NCBI GenBank assembly: GCA_039916305.1
Contig: JBDSLR010000008.1
Span: forward strand, 161,251-225,250
DNA: 64,000 bases
Origin: JACMLD01 sp039916305
Lineage (GTDB): Bacteria; Bacteroidota; Bacteroidia; Chitinophagales; Chitinophagaceae
Direction of reading: 5' to 3'
Part shown: positions 41,974-51,154 of the stretch, one piece after another
How the letters are laid out: each line of letters begins with the position of its first letter
How positions within the stretch are numbered: position 1 is the first letter of the stretch
Notes under the pieces: generated by a model
Seen by the model: the letters and a program-made list of their open reading frames with translations, nothing else
Database searches by the model: none
Told to the model about the DNA's origin: nothing
Made by a program: the position numbers and the translations under genes

Positions 41974-43143
41974 CTAAGCTGTTACCGGCTGCATAACATA
42001 TGCCTTTGCCAGTTGGTGCAGGTCCTCCTCGTTTACTTCCTTCTTCGTATCCGCTACCTGCAGGAAGCGTTGGTATAATTCATCAATATCATTTCTGCTG
42101 TATTCATAGCCCAATTTATGGAAACGGTGTGCCAGTGCACTGCGGCCACTTCTTGCGGTTAGTACAATCTTGCTGCCATCAGCACCTACTTCTTCAGGGT
42201 TAATGATTTCATAAGTCAGTGAATCCTTAAGAAATCCATCCTGGTGTATTCCGGAAGAATGTGAAAATGCATTGGCACCCACGATGGCTTTATTAACCTG
42301 TACAGCAGTGCGCATGGTCTCTGCTACCAGCCTGCTCATTGGGTTAAGCAACTTTGTATTAATATCAGTATATAACCCCAATTGTTTGTGTTGTTTTAAT
42401 ACCATCACTACTTCTTCCAGTGAAGTATTACCCGCTCTTTCCCCGAGGCCATTAATGGTACATTCAATCTGTCTCGCCCCGCTTACAACCCCTGCAATGG
42501 AGTTGGCCGTGGCCAACCCCAAATCGTTGTGGCAGTGGCAGGAAATGATCGCCTTGTCAATGTTTGGAACATGGTTGACAAGCCACGCAATCTTTTCACC
42601 GTATTGGTTAGGCAGGCAATAGCCGGTTGTATCCGGAATGTTTACGGTGGTAGCGCCTGCAGCTATCACGGCTTCGATTACCCTTGCCAGGTAGTCGTTG
42701 TCAGTTCTGCCGGCATCTTCCGCGTAAAATTCCACGTCATCTACAAAATTCTTTGCCCATTTAACCGCTTGAACCGCTCTTGCGAGAATTTCATCGCGGG
42801 TGGAGTTGAATTTTGATTTTATATGAAAATCTGAAGTTCCAATTCCTGTATGAATGCGGGGCTTTTCAGCTCCCTTTAATGCAGCCGCTGCCACTTCAAT
42901 GTCTTTTTGCACTGCACGACTGAGACCGCAAACAGTCGCATTTTTGATAATTTGGGAGATTTGGGCTACGGATTCAAAATCGCCGGGGCTTGAAATAGGG
43001 AAGCCTGCTTCGATTATATCCACACCCAATGCCTCCAGTTCAAGAGCCAGCTCAATTTTCTCTTTGGTATTAAGCTTACAGCCTGGTACCTGTTCCCCGT
43101 CGCGGAGTGTGGTATCAAAAATGAAAACTTTATTTTCCGCCAT
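41974..43143 (-). CDS. leuA: 2-isopropylmalate synthase LeuA, short form
   Basis: A 389-residue HMGL-like enzyme. FDTTLRDGEQVPGCKLNTKE (about 9-28) gives the metal-binding and catalytic residues, and ISCHCHNDLGLATANSIAGV the metal-binding histidines. It continues with the subdomain that follows the TIM barrel (SGIHQDGFLKDSLTYEIINP, TARSGRSALAHRFHKLGYEY) and then ends. The C-terminal leucine-binding LeuA dimer domain of about 110-120 residues found in full-length enzymes is absent. Such short forms may also act on related substrates (citramalate, homocitrate), but the leu cluster supports isopropylmalate synthase. First gene of the leu series; upstream sequence can fold into competing hairpins. 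Confidence 0.9.
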   Translation of the reverse strand: MAENKVFIFDTTLRDGEQVPGCKLNTKEKIELALELEALGVDIIEAGFPISSPGDFESVAQISQIIKNATVCGLSRAVQKDIEVAAAALKGAEKPRIHTGIGTSDFHIKSKFNSTRDEILARAVQAVKWAKNFVDDVEFYAEDAGRTDNDYLARVIEAVIAAGATTVNIPDTTGYCLPNQYGEKIAWLVNHVPNIDKAIISCHCHNDLGLATANSIAGVVSGARQIECTINGLGERAGNTSLEEVVMVLKQHKQLGLYTDINTKLLNPMSRLVAETMRTAVQVNKAIVGANAFSHSSGIHQDGFLKDSLTYEIINPEEVGADGSKIVLTARSGRSALAHRFHKLGYEYSRNDIDELYQRFLQVADTKKEVNEEDLHQLAKAYVMQPVTA

Positions 43144-43163
43144 AAAAATTGTTGGATGAGGTT

Positions 43164-43243
43164 AAAAAATGCAGGCCGCTTAATTTCGTGTTGCTTGCTA
43201 TATTTACTTAACTAATCAGCCTGCCACCTAAAAGTAGGACAGG
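43164..43243 (-). promoter_or_regulatory. Candidate attenuator before leuA
   Basis: On the minus strand GCAGGCTG (43217-43224) can pair with CGGCCTGC (43171-43178), followed by AUUUUUU: a terminator about 20 bp before the leuA ATG. An earlier hairpin CCTGTCCTACTTTTAGG-TGG-CAGG (43220-43243) uses the same GCAGG and would prevent it. No BCAA-rich leader peptide was found on the minus strand. Confidence 0.4.
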
Positions 43244-43348
43244 TTTTTTAGCCCGGAAAACCTAAATTACCGCCATTTTACACTGTGTAAGAAGGTCAAT
43301 TTTTAATGAAATGCAGGCCAGACAAGGCTTTTGCTATTATTTTTTACG

Positions 43349-44908
43349 ATGCCCAACAGATCAACAGATGCCCTGTTTCAACTTGTTAAATCGTTGGAAA
43401 AGAGCGAAAAGCGCAATTTTAAGCTGTATGTAGGCAGAAACACCGGGGGTGAAGACCTGAAAGTGGTGCAATTATTTGATGCCATTGACAAAATGGACGT
43501 GTACGATGAGGAATTACTACTCAAAAAGAATCCCGCTATAAAAAAACAGCAGTTGTCTAACAGCAAGGCCCATTTGTACCGCCAGGTGCTGGCCAGCCTG
43601 CGACTGATTAAGCATGAAGACAATATTGACATCCAGCTGCACGAGCAGATGGATTATGCCAGAATATTATACAACAAAGGGCTATACCTGCAAAGCCTGA
43701 AGGTATTGGATAAAATGAAGGAGCTGGCCAGGGGTAATCACCAGTTTACTTACCTGCAGCAGGTGGTCTTTTTGGAGAAGAAGATTGAGACCCTGCACAT
43801 TACCCGAAGTATGCAGGACAGGGCAGACAGGCTAACCGCCGAAGCTGATGAAGTAACGGATAGGTTGATGCAAATCAGCAAACTCTCAAATCTTTCTTTG
43901 TTGCTGTACAGCTGGTATATCAGGAATGGCCATGCACGCAATAAAAATGATGAGGCTGCGGTGCAGAAATTTTTTGACGACCACTATCCTACGCATGCAA
44001 AGTCGCCACATGGTTTTTATGAAAAGTTATACCTGTTCCAGAGTTATTCATGGTATGGATTCATCCGGCAGGATTTCCTGATGTATTACCGCTACACGCA
44101 AAAATGGGTAGATCTTTTTGCAGATTACCCTTTTATGGTGGAGATTGAAACCTCGCACTATATAAAAGGACTGCACAATTTATTGGGTGCACATTTTGAT
44201 TTGCAGAATTATGAAAAGTTCAACGAGGTATTAAAGCAGTTTGAAAAATTTTCCCATTCTGATATCGTTGTACAGAATGAAAATAACCAGATACAGTGTT
44301 TTGTTTATTTTAGCACGGCGCTCATCAATAAACATTTTATTGAGGGATCTTTTACCGATGGCGTAAAGATTGTGCCAGGCATTGCTGATAAGCTGCGTGA
44401 GTATGAGATCTACCTCGACCGCCACCGTATACTGGTGTTTTACTATAAAATTGCCTGCCTGTATTTTGGTAGTGGAAATAATGAAAAAGCCATTGATTAC
44501 CTCAATAAAATTATTAACTGGAAGGTGGATCTGCGCACTGATTTGCAATGCTATGCCCGTTTGCTGCACCTGATAGCGCATTATGAACTGGGTAATTATG
44601 ATTTGCTTGAATACCTGACCAAGTCGGTATATCGCTTTATGGCAAAAATGGAAAACCTCAGCGTGGTGGAGGAAGAAATGTTTACATTTCTACGCAACTC
44701 ATTCCGGTTAAGTCCAAGGCAGCTACCACCTGCTTTTCAGAAACTGCTGGATATTGTAAAGAAGTATGAGCGCAATCGTTTTGAAACCCGGGCCTTTGCG
44801 TACTTAGATATTATTTCCTGGCTGGAAAGCAAAATTAAAAAAGTGGCCGTGCAGGATATTATCCGTGAACGATACCTGGCCAGGCAGCGGGCGAAGAAGC
44901 ATTCTTAG
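43349..44908 (+). CDS. Conserved hypothetical protein, helical repeat (TPR-like)
   Basis: A 519-residue soluble, strongly helical protein with no signal peptide. Repeated helix pairs such as YARILYNKGLYLQSLKVLDK and FYYKIACLYFGSGNNEKAID look like tetratricopeptide repeats. The N-terminal part (STDALFQLVKSLEKSEKRNF) is conserved in Bacteroidota proteins of this kind as far as I recall. Function unknown. An upstream TTG (43331) is in frame; ATG 43349 (MPNRSTDALF) is chosen. It is divergent from leuA and stands alone; the location says nothing sure about its role. Confidence 0.75.
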   Translation: MPNRSTDALFQLVKSLEKSEKRNFKLYVGRNTGGEDLKVVQLFDAIDKMDVYDEELLLKKNPAIKKQQLSNSKAHLYRQVLASLRLIKHEDNIDIQLHEQMDYARILYNKGLYLQSLKVLDKMKELARGNHQFTYLQQVVFLEKKIETLHITRSMQDRADRLTAEADEVTDRLMQISKLSNLSLLLYSWYIRNGHARNKNDEAAVQKFFDDHYPTHAKSPHGFYEKLYLFQSYSWYGFIRQDFLMYYRYTQKWVDLFADYPFMVEIETSHYIKGLHNLLGAHFDLQNYEKFNEVLKQFEKFSHSDIVVQNENNQIQCFVYFSTALINKHFIEGSFTDGVKIVPGIADKLREYEIYLDRHRILVFYYKIACLYFGSGNNEKAIDYLNKIINWKVDLRTDLQCYARLLHLIAHYELGNYDLLEYLTKSVYRFMAKMENLSVVEEEMFTFLRNSFRLSPRQLPPAFQKLLDIVKKYERNRFETRAFAYLDIISWLESKIKKVAVQDIIRERYLARQRAKKHS

Positions 44909-45021
44909 TATTGAGTAAAGTATGGAGCAGAAAGAAAGTAAAGGCCCGGTACGGAATTCAACTAAGCCGGCATAAATATAATGGTTTGGGGCGCCTGGCA
45001 TTGATTAGCAAACCGACCAAT

Positions 45022-45064
45022 AAAAAAGGTGGGCCGCCCTGAAATTTTCCGGGGCAGCCCACCT
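45022..45064 (-). terminator. Intrinsic terminator of xylBA
   Basis: On the minus strand AGGTGGGC-T-GCCC pairs with GGGC-G-GCCCACCT (one mismatch), followed by UUUUUU; 15 bp after the xylA stop. Confidence 0.9.
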
Positions 45065-45078
45065 CAGTCAAACTTTAT

Positions 45079-46407
45079 TTAAATATACCTGTTAATAATA
45101 TTCTCAAGGTATTCCTGCCTGCCACTGCTCACTGCAGGTTCTCCGTTGGCTACGGCGTAATCACGCAGGTCTTCCAGTGATAGTTTACCGGCTGCAAAAT
45201 CTTTTCCTTTGCCGGTATCAAAAGATGCATACCGGTCTTTCCGTATTTTTTTATAATCAGATTTCTGCAAAATATTATCAGCAATGATCAGTGCCCTTGC
45301 AAAACAGTCGATACCGCCGATGTGTGCGTGAAATAAGTCTTCCATATCGGTTGAATTTCTCCTGCGCTTGGCATCAAAATTAATACCGCCCCCCTGCAAA
45401 CCGCCGGCTTCCAGTGTCACCAACATGGCTTCTGTGAGTTCATTGAGGTTATTGGGGAATTGATCGGTATCCCATCCATTCTGGTAATCGCCGCGGTTGG
45501 CATCCATAGAGCCAAGCATGCCGGCATCGGCCGCTACCTGCAGTTCGTGCTGAAAAGTATGACCGGCCAGTGTGGCGTGGTTTACTTCTATATTGATTTT
45601 GAAATCATTTTGTAAACCAAACTGACGCAGGAAGCCAATTACAGTAGCGCAATCATAGTCGTACTGGTGTTTGCTTGGCTCACAAGGCTTTGGCTCAATA
45701 AAGAAATTGCCTTTGAATCCGTTTTTGCGGGCGTAGTCGACTGCTTTGTGCAAAAAGGTAGCAAAATGTTCCTGCTCCCGTTTCATATCGGTGTTCAGCA
45801 AGGTCATATAACCCTCACGGCCACCCCAGAATACATAATTTTCTCCACCCAATGCTATAGTCGCATCCAGCGCAGCTTTCACTTGTGCAGCACCATGCGC
45901 CAGCACATGGAAATCGGGGTTGGTGCCTGCGCCATTCATGTAACGGCGGTTAGAAAACAGGTTAGCTGTGCCCCATAAGAGTTTTACACCGCTGGCCGCC
46001 TGCTTTTGTTTGGCGTAGTCTGCCAGTGCCTGCAAACGTTTTTCATTATCGGCTACATCATTGGTATAGTCTACCACATCCACATCATGAAAGCAATAAA
46101 AAGGCAGGTTCATTTTGGTAAAAAATTCAAACGCCGCATCCATTTTATCTTTTGCCCTTGCTACCGCATCGGCTTTTGCATCCCACGCATAAATATGGGT
46201 TGGCTCTCCAAATGGATCGCCACCATTGCCTACAAATGAATGCCAGTAAGCACCGGCAAAACGCAGGTATTCTTTCATGGTTTTACCTGCTACCACTTTA
46301 TTTTCATCGTACCACCTGAAGGCAAGCGGGTTGTCTGATTGCGGACCTTCGTATTTAACCTGGCCAATACCTTTAAAGAATTCTTTGTCGCCTGTAATTA
46401 CTGACAT
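45079..46407 (-). CDS. xylA: Xylose isomerase XylA
   Basis: A 442-residue class II xylose isomerase (D-xylose to D-xylulose). The catalytic His lies in FYCFHDVDVVDYTND (about 98-112), metal ligands in FFIEPKPCEPSKHQYDYDCA, NIEVNHATLAGHTFQHEL and MDANRGDYQNGWDTDQFP. The ATG at 46407 (MSVITGDKEFFKGIG) matches the family start; the open frame to 46500 would add 31 residues and overlap xylB. Second gene of xylBA, 62 bp after xylB. Confidence 0.97.
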   Translation of the reverse strand: MSVITGDKEFFKGIGQVKYEGPQSDNPLAFRWYDENKVVAGKTMKEYLRFAGAYWHSFVGNGGDPFGEPTHIYAWDAKADAVARAKDKMDAAFEFFTKMNLPFYCFHDVDVVDYTNDVADNEKRLQALADYAKQKQAASGVKLLWGTANLFSNRRYMNGAGTNPDFHVLAHGAAQVKAALDATIALGGENYVFWGGREGYMTLLNTDMKREQEHFATFLHKAVDYARKNGFKGNFFIEPKPCEPSKHQYDYDCATVIGFLRQFGLQNDFKINIEVNHATLAGHTFQHELQVAADAGMLGSMDANRGDYQNGWDTDQFPNNLNELTEAMLVTLEAGGLQGGGINFDAKRRRNSTDMEDLFHAHIGGIDCFARALIIADNILQKSDYKKIRKDRYASFDTGKGKDFAAGKLSLEDLRDYAVANGEPAVSSGRQEYLENIINRYI

Positions 46408-46469
46408 AAGATTGTTATTTGTGTGTTTATGAATAGGCTGTTGGCTTTTAGCTTCCAGCTGTGAGACTT

Positions 46470-47948
46470 TTAAAGTTGTTTGAGCAATATTTCTTTCCAT
46501 TCCTGGTAAAATCCATCATAGGTTTTTGCCGCGGTTGGTTCAATCAGCTGTAAAGGTTTTGTATTGCTGAAAGCTTCTTTGGCAGAAGCGTACGCCCCCA
46601 CCCCAATGCCGGCACCAATGGCCGCGCCTGCGCTACCATCACAATCGTATAGTTCTACCGGTGTGTTGGTGGCATCCACAAAAGCCTTTGCAAATACGTT
46701 ACTTAAAAACAAGTTGGCTCTTCCAGCGCGGATTACTTGCGGGCTCATGCCGTTTTCACGCATAATATCCAGCCCATAGCGGAATGAAAAAGCGATGCCT
46801 TCCTGCGCAGCACGGATAATATGTGCGCGGGTATGCATATTAAGATCAATGCCATGAAATTGCGCACCAATCATTTTATTGTTCAGCATTCTTTCAGCGC
46901 CATTTCCAAACGGAAGTATTTTTAATCCTTCAGCCCCCGCTGCAACGGATGCGGCTTCGGTATTCATAGCGGCATAGTTAACGGCTGGTGAGAATGCATT
47001 CTTTACCCAGCGGTTTAAAATACCCGTACCATTGATGCAAAGCAGTACACCGGTGCGGATATTATCTGTAGTGTAGTTTACGTGTGCAAATGTATTCACC
47101 CTTGACTGCGGGTCGTACGTAAGGGCATCACTTACGCCGTAAATAACACCGGAAGTGCCCGCTGTAGCAGCCACCTCACCAGGTTCCAGTACGTTTAAAG
47201 ACAATGCATTGTTGGGCTGATCTCCTGCTTTGTAGGTAACGGGTGTGCCTGGGGTAAGTGATAATAAAGCGGCGGTTGCAGCAGTAATTTTTCCATGTTC
47301 TGAAAAAACCGGCTGAATGGGCGGAATGAAGTTTTTATCAAACCCAAAATAAGCAAATACATCTGCTGACAGCTGGTTGTTTGTAAAATCCCAGAAAATA
47401 CCCTCCGACAAAGCGGAGATGCTTGTAGTGATTTCGCCCGTGAGTTTCATGGCAATAAAATCACCCGGCAGCATTATTTTATCGATCCGGTCATAAATAG
47501 CGGGTTCATTGGCTTTTACCCAGGCCAGTTTGGATGCGGTAAAGTTGCCCGGTGAATTGAGCAGATGTGACAGTGATTTCTGAGGGCCAATAGCGTGCAG
47601 TGCTGCTTCACCAATTCCAACAGCACGGCTATCGCACCAGATTATGGAATTGCGGAGGGCATTTTGCTGTGCATCCACCAAAACAAGGCCATGCATCTGG
47701 TAAGCAATCCCAATGGCGCCAATGTCTTTGGAATTGTATCTGCCGCTGGCATGGGCTTTTAATACAGCCTGCTGCACATGCTGCCACCACATATCGGGTG
47801 ATTGTTCTGCCCAGCCCGGATGCACGGATATAATACCGGATTCTGTGTCTTCCGGAAACTGCCCGGAAGCGACGGCCAGACCTGTTTGGGCATTTGTAAC
47901 GGACACTTTGATGGAGGAAGTACCAATGTCTATACCAAGGAGCAACAT
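46470..47948 (-). CDS. xylB: Xylulokinase XylB
   Basis: A 492-residue FGGY-family sugar kinase that phosphorylates D-xylulose. The N-terminal LLLGIDIGTSSIKVSVTNAQ binds phosphate, HPGWAEQSPDMWWQHVQQAV and AIGIAYQMHGLVLVDAQQ are typical of xylulokinases, and the C-terminal ATP-binding domain ends with YDCDGSAGAAIGAGIGVGAY. It is divergent from the AraC-type regulator gene with a 153-bp shared promoter region and is followed by xylA. Confidence 0.95.
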   Translation of the reverse strand: MLLLGIDIGTSSIKVSVTNAQTGLAVASGQFPEDTESGIISVHPGWAEQSPDMWWQHVQQAVLKAHASGRYNSKDIGAIGIAYQMHGLVLVDAQQNALRNSIIWCDSRAVGIGEAALHAIGPQKSLSHLLNSPGNFTASKLAWVKANEPAIYDRIDKIMLPGDFIAMKLTGEITTSISALSEGIFWDFTNNQLSADVFAYFGFDKNFIPPIQPVFSEHGKITAATAALLSLTPGTPVTYKAGDQPNNALSLNVLEPGEVAATAGTSGVIYGVSDALTYDPQSRVNTFAHVNYTTDNIRTGVLLCINGTGILNRWVKNAFSPAVNYAAMNTEAASVAAGAEGLKILPFGNGAERMLNNKMIGAQFHGIDLNMHTRAHIIRAAQEGIAFSFRYGLDIMRENGMSPQVIRAGRANLFLSNVFAKAFVDATNTPVELYDCDGSAGAAIGAGIGVGAYASAKEAFSNTKPLQLIEPTAAKTYDGFYQEWKEILLKQL

Positions 47949-48101
47949 GGGGCAGCAACGTTTTAAATGAAAGCAATTTGATTATGCACGTAAAATTAAG
48001 TGTACCGGCTGCCATTGGCTGCAACTTTATTTTTTAAAACTGAAACTATTTTAATATAAATTACAAACTAATTTCACATAACTGCTTAAGATAGTTTATT
48101 T

Positions 48102-48959
48102 ATGAAACCGTTAATAGAGAAACTTCCATTAACTGAAGACACATCTTTTTTGGCTAAAACGTTTTGTACACCCCATTTTGAAGTGCCGTGGCACCAGCAC
48201 GCCGAGTACGAACTGATACTTTTTACTGCAGGGGAAGGAGCCAGTTTTATCGGTAATTATGTAGGAGATTTTAAAACAGGGGATATTTTTTTCCTGGGGT
48301 CGAACCTGCCGCACACATTTCAAAAAGCGGATAGAGATCTTTTTACCAGCGCAGTAGTAGTACAGTTCAAAGAAGATTTCTGGGGCAACGATTTCATGCA
48401 ATTACCAGAAAGCAGGCAAATAAAAAACCTGTTTGAAATTTCTGTACAGGGTTTAAAGATAAATGAGGCGTGCAGGCAGCAACTTGCAACCATGATAAAG
48501 TTACTGGAGAAAGCAAAAGGTTTTGGGCGCATCATCAGCCTCTGCAATTGCCTTTTATTGATTGCGCAGCAGCAGGAGTTTACAACATTATCTACGCAGG
48601 AAATAAAAGCATTCAGTTCCAAAAACAAAGAACGCATTGATAAGATACTGCAATACACCATCGATTACTTCCAGGAGCCGGTGACACTGCAGGATGTTGC
48701 AAGAAACGCTGCTATGAGTGTGCCGGCTTTTTGCAGTTATTTTAAAAAAAGTACCAAGAAAACGTATATTGATTTTTTGAACGAAGTACGGGTGGGTTAT
48801 GCCTGTAAACAACTTATCGATACGCAGAATACTATTGCATCCATTTGTTACGACAGCGGTTTTAATACGCTGGCCAATTTTAACAAACAGTTTTTAAAAG
48901 TAAAAAAACTTACACCATCGGGTTACCGCAAGACTTTTATGAACCGGGAGGAATTGTAG
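48102..48959 (+). CDS. AraC family transcriptional regulator, probable xylose regulator
   Basis: A 285-residue protein with an N-terminal cupin-like sensing domain (about 20-90; EVPWHQHAEYELILFTAGEG, FKTGDIFFLGSNLPHTFQK) and a C-terminal AraC double helix-turn-helix (about 188-285; VTLQDVARNAAMSVPAFCSY, IASICYDSGFNTLANFNKQF, KLTPSGYRK). Divergent from xylBA, so it most likely controls that operon in response to a pentose (inference). Sugar effector not proven. Confidence 0.88.
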   Translation: MKPLIEKLPLTEDTSFLAKTFCTPHFEVPWHQHAEYELILFTAGEGASFIGNYVGDFKTGDIFFLGSNLPHTFQKADRDLFTSAVVVQFKEDFWGNDFMQLPESRQIKNLFEISVQGLKINEACRQQLATMIKLLEKAKGFGRIISLCNCLLLIAQQQEFTTLSTQEIKAFSSKNKERIDKILQYTIDYFQEPVTLQDVARNAAMSVPAFCSYFKKSTKKTYIDFLNEVRVGYACKQLIDTQNTIASICYDSGFNTLANFNKQFLKVKKLTPSGYRKTFMNREEL

Positions 48960-49035
48960 TGGCAGTTTGCGGGCCAGTTTACCGCACCTGCTGAAGGCTG
49001 CGGTGAAAACCGGCGGCTTCCAAAAAAATATCCTG

Positions 49036-49695
49036 TTAATTATCTGAAATTTCTATCAGTTTGTTTTTTACCGCGTACATAACCAATCCAACGCGTGTTT
49101 TAACCAGGAAGCGTTCACACAGCGCAGATTTGTAGCCATCAATCATCCGTGAACTGACAGACATAACGGCGGCTATTTCTTTGTAGGTCATTTCGGAAGA
49201 AAGCAGTTGCAGAAAAGTTTTTTCTTTTTCGGTGAGTATGATTTCTTTTTTATCCTCATCCATATTGTGCTGAAGGCCGCTGATGATTTTTCCGGAAATA
49301 ACATCCGGCAGGTAAAAATCATTTTTAATAACGGCGTCCAGCGCATTTTTCAATTCTTCCGGCTCCATTGTCTTCAGTATATAACCTTTGGCACCCAATT
49401 TCAGAATTTTAATGATAACGGCTTCATCGCTGAGCATAGACAACGCTAATACTTTTACAACAGGATAATTTCTGCGCAACCATGAAGTGGTATCATAACC
49501 ATTGCCATTGGGCATATTAATATCCATCAGTACAACATCGGGTAAACCGGTTTCCACTACCTGTTTTTTTAATTCGTTGCCATTGTCTACCTCAAAAAAA
49601 ACGGAATACCCTTCAAATGAATTGATGAGCCGGGAAATGGCTTTTCTTACCAGTATATGATCATCTGCTATCGCTATCTTATACTTCCTGGCCAT
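49036..49695 (-). CDS. NarL/FixJ-type response regulator
   Basis: A 219-residue response regulator: receiver domain (about 5-125) with DD at 11-12, phosphoacceptor Asp58 in VVLMDINMPNG and K in GYILKTMEPEELK; C-terminal LuxR-type helix-turn-helix (about 150-215; LTEKEKTFLQLLSSEMTYKE, MSVSSRMIDGYKSALCERF). It follows the histidine kinase gene by 24 bp and is surely its partner. Targets unknown; the neighbouring 162-residue protein gene or xylAB are possible. Confidence 0.93.
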   Translation of the reverse strand: MARKYKIAIADDHILVRKAISRLINSFEGYSVFFEVDNGNELKKQVVETGLPDVVLMDINMPNGNGYDTTSWLRRNYPVVKVLALSMLSDEAVIIKILKLGAKGYILKTMEPEELKNALDAVIKNDFYLPDVISGKIISGLQHNMDEDKKEIILTEKEKTFLQLLSSEMTYKEIAAVMSVSSRMIDGYKSALCERFLVKTRVGLVMYAVKNKLIEISDN

Positions 49696-49719
49696 GTGGG
49701 ATTATAGTGAAATTATTGG

Positions 49720-50508
49720 TTACGCGGGTTGACTGGCTGCAGCAATAACAGCGGGTATTTCGATGACAGTTTTTGTGCCCTTGCCGGGCTGGCTTACTAC
49801 AGAAATCTGGCCACCAATGAGTTTTGCCCTGTTTACCATACTGGTGAGTCCTATACCCTTGTTAGCAGCAAGTCTTTGCATGGCTTCTTTAACGTCAAAA
49901 CCTATTCCATCGTCTGTAAAAGTAAAAATTATGCTGCTTTCTTTATAAATTAAATCCGCGTAAATATTTTGAGCGCTGGAATGTTTGATTATATTATTCA
50001 GGATTTCCTGGATAATGCGGAAAAGAAAAATTTCATTGCCAGGGTTTACCTGGAACGCTACATCTGCGCAGGTAAAATGTGTTTTGAACAAATTTGTCTT
50101 TTCAATCTTTTCCAGTTCAAATTTAACCGCTTCAATAATGCCTATTTTTATGATGCGGTCTGTATGCAGGCTTTTGGAAAGATCAGATATGCTGGAAATG
50201 ATGTGGTTGACCATCCCCTTGCTTTCAGCAATGAATTTTTCAGCTTCCGGTTCTTTCCTGACTGAAATTACAGAAAGTGTAAGTTTTAAGACGGATAGTT
50301 CCTGCCCAATGTTATCATGTATTTCTTCTGAAAGATTTTTAAAGATGTTTTCCTGTATCTCCAGGCGGGCATGCAGCAATTCCTGCTGATGCTGGTATTG
50401 TTTTTTACGGTATACTACCAGCATGGTTATAATAAACCCTACCAGCAGCAGTGCAAGAAAAATGCCCGCCACTATCACTGCAATAATTTCCGAAGATTGA
50501 GTCTGCAT
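49720..50508 (-). CDS. Minimal sensor histidine kinase (HisKA_3 type)
   Basis: A 262-residue kinase with a single N-terminal membrane helix (about 8-31), a short coiled region, a HisKA_3-type dimerisation helix with His64 in LSEEIHDNIGQELSVLKL, and a C-terminal HATPase domain (N box IKHSSAQN preceded by EILNNI; G box DDGIGFDVKEA and GIGLTSMVNRAK). It has no extracytoplasmic sensor domain. The start overlaps the end of the upstream 7-TM gene by 34 bp, so that protein may provide the sensing function (inference). Followed by the response regulator gene. Confidence 0.9.
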   Translation of the reverse strand: MQTQSSEIIAVIVAGIFLALLLVGFIITMLVVYRKKQYQHQQELLHARLEIQENIFKNLSEEIHDNIGQELSVLKLTLSVISVRKEPEAEKFIAESKGMVNHIISSISDLSKSLHTDRIIKIGIIEAVKFELEKIEKTNLFKTHFTCADVAFQVNPGNEIFLFRIIQEILNNIIKHSSAQNIYADLIYKESSIIFTFTDDGIGFDVKEAMQRLAANKGIGLTSMVNRAKLIGGQISVVSQPGKGTKTVIEIPAVIAAASQPA

Positions 50509-51119
50509 AAAAACGCAATAACGTATAAACTGTAAAGTAGAATATTCAATATATCACCAATAATAGTCAGCAGTGTGGTGTAATACCCATTTGTGATGAT
50601 AAAATTAGTAAGTCCGAATAGGGAAAAAGTACAGGTATAGTAAAACATCAGGCCTGTAGCTATCCAGAAAAACGGGTTACGCACCAGGCTTACGCTTTCC
50701 GGCAACCGGAATAAAAAATAAAAATACAGGATTGCATTTACAACCACCAATATACAGCCTAAAACGTAGGTATAACTGTGAAACTGTTCTATACCCTGGT
50801 AAAAAAAGATATTCAGGAGTGTGATCACCAGGTAAAATAACATTATAAAAAAATTGAGGCGTTTTATCTTACCGCTCCTCGAAATAGACCAGAAAAAAAA
50901 GAGGTAAAAAACGAACTCAAACCAGGTAAAGAGGTTGTAGAAAAGCGTGTTGTTCTGATTTCTTGCCGATGATTCAATACCGTAATATTCGCCAATAAAA
51001 GTAATTAACAGGAAGCCGGGAAACAATACCAGGGGAAATTTACGGTTTTCTTTTAAGAACAGGACGCCCACTAAACTGGCAACAAAACAGATAAATAAGG
51101 ATTTTATATAAAAAGGCAT
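50475..51119 (-). CDS. Seven-TM hypothetical membrane protein coupled to the histidine kinase
   Basis: A 214-residue very hydrophobic protein with about seven membrane helices (about 4-20, 28-45, 60-80, 88-108, 116-138, 148-170, 180-205) and short loops; no soluble domain. Its end overlaps the kinase start by 34 bp. It is not recognised as a named transporter family; comparable small multi-pass proteins stand before minimal kinases in other Bacteroidota as far as I recall. It may sense a membrane or small-molecule signal for the kinase. Function otherwise unknown. Confidence 0.75.
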   Translation of the reverse strand: MPFYIKSLFICFVASLVGVLFLKENRKFPLVLFPGFLLITFIGEYYGIESSARNQNNTLFYNLFTWFEFVFYLFFFWSISRSGKIKRLNFFIMLFYLVITLLNIFFYQGIEQFHSYTYVLGCILVVVNAILYFYFLFRLPESVSLVRNPFFWIATGLMFYYTCTFSLFGLTNFIITNGYYTTLLTIIGDILNILLYSLYVIAFLCRLNLRKLLQ

Positions 51120-51154
51120 AGCTGAAATGCTGTTTGCAAATGGGGTAAAAGTAT

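Noticed and set aside
43156..43248. Plus-strand 19-codon frame with the run CCLLYLLN followed by a hairpin and TTTTTT, resembling a leucine leader peptide.
   Set aside because: It runs away from leuA, toward a gene with no link to leucine, and its promoter would have to lie inside leuA. The same bases fit a minus-strand attenuator of leuA better.
48980..49003. Hairpin ACCGCA...TGCGGT between the AraC-type gene and the response regulator gene.
   Set aside because: No U-run on either strand, so not called a terminator, although it may help to end one of the converging transcripts.
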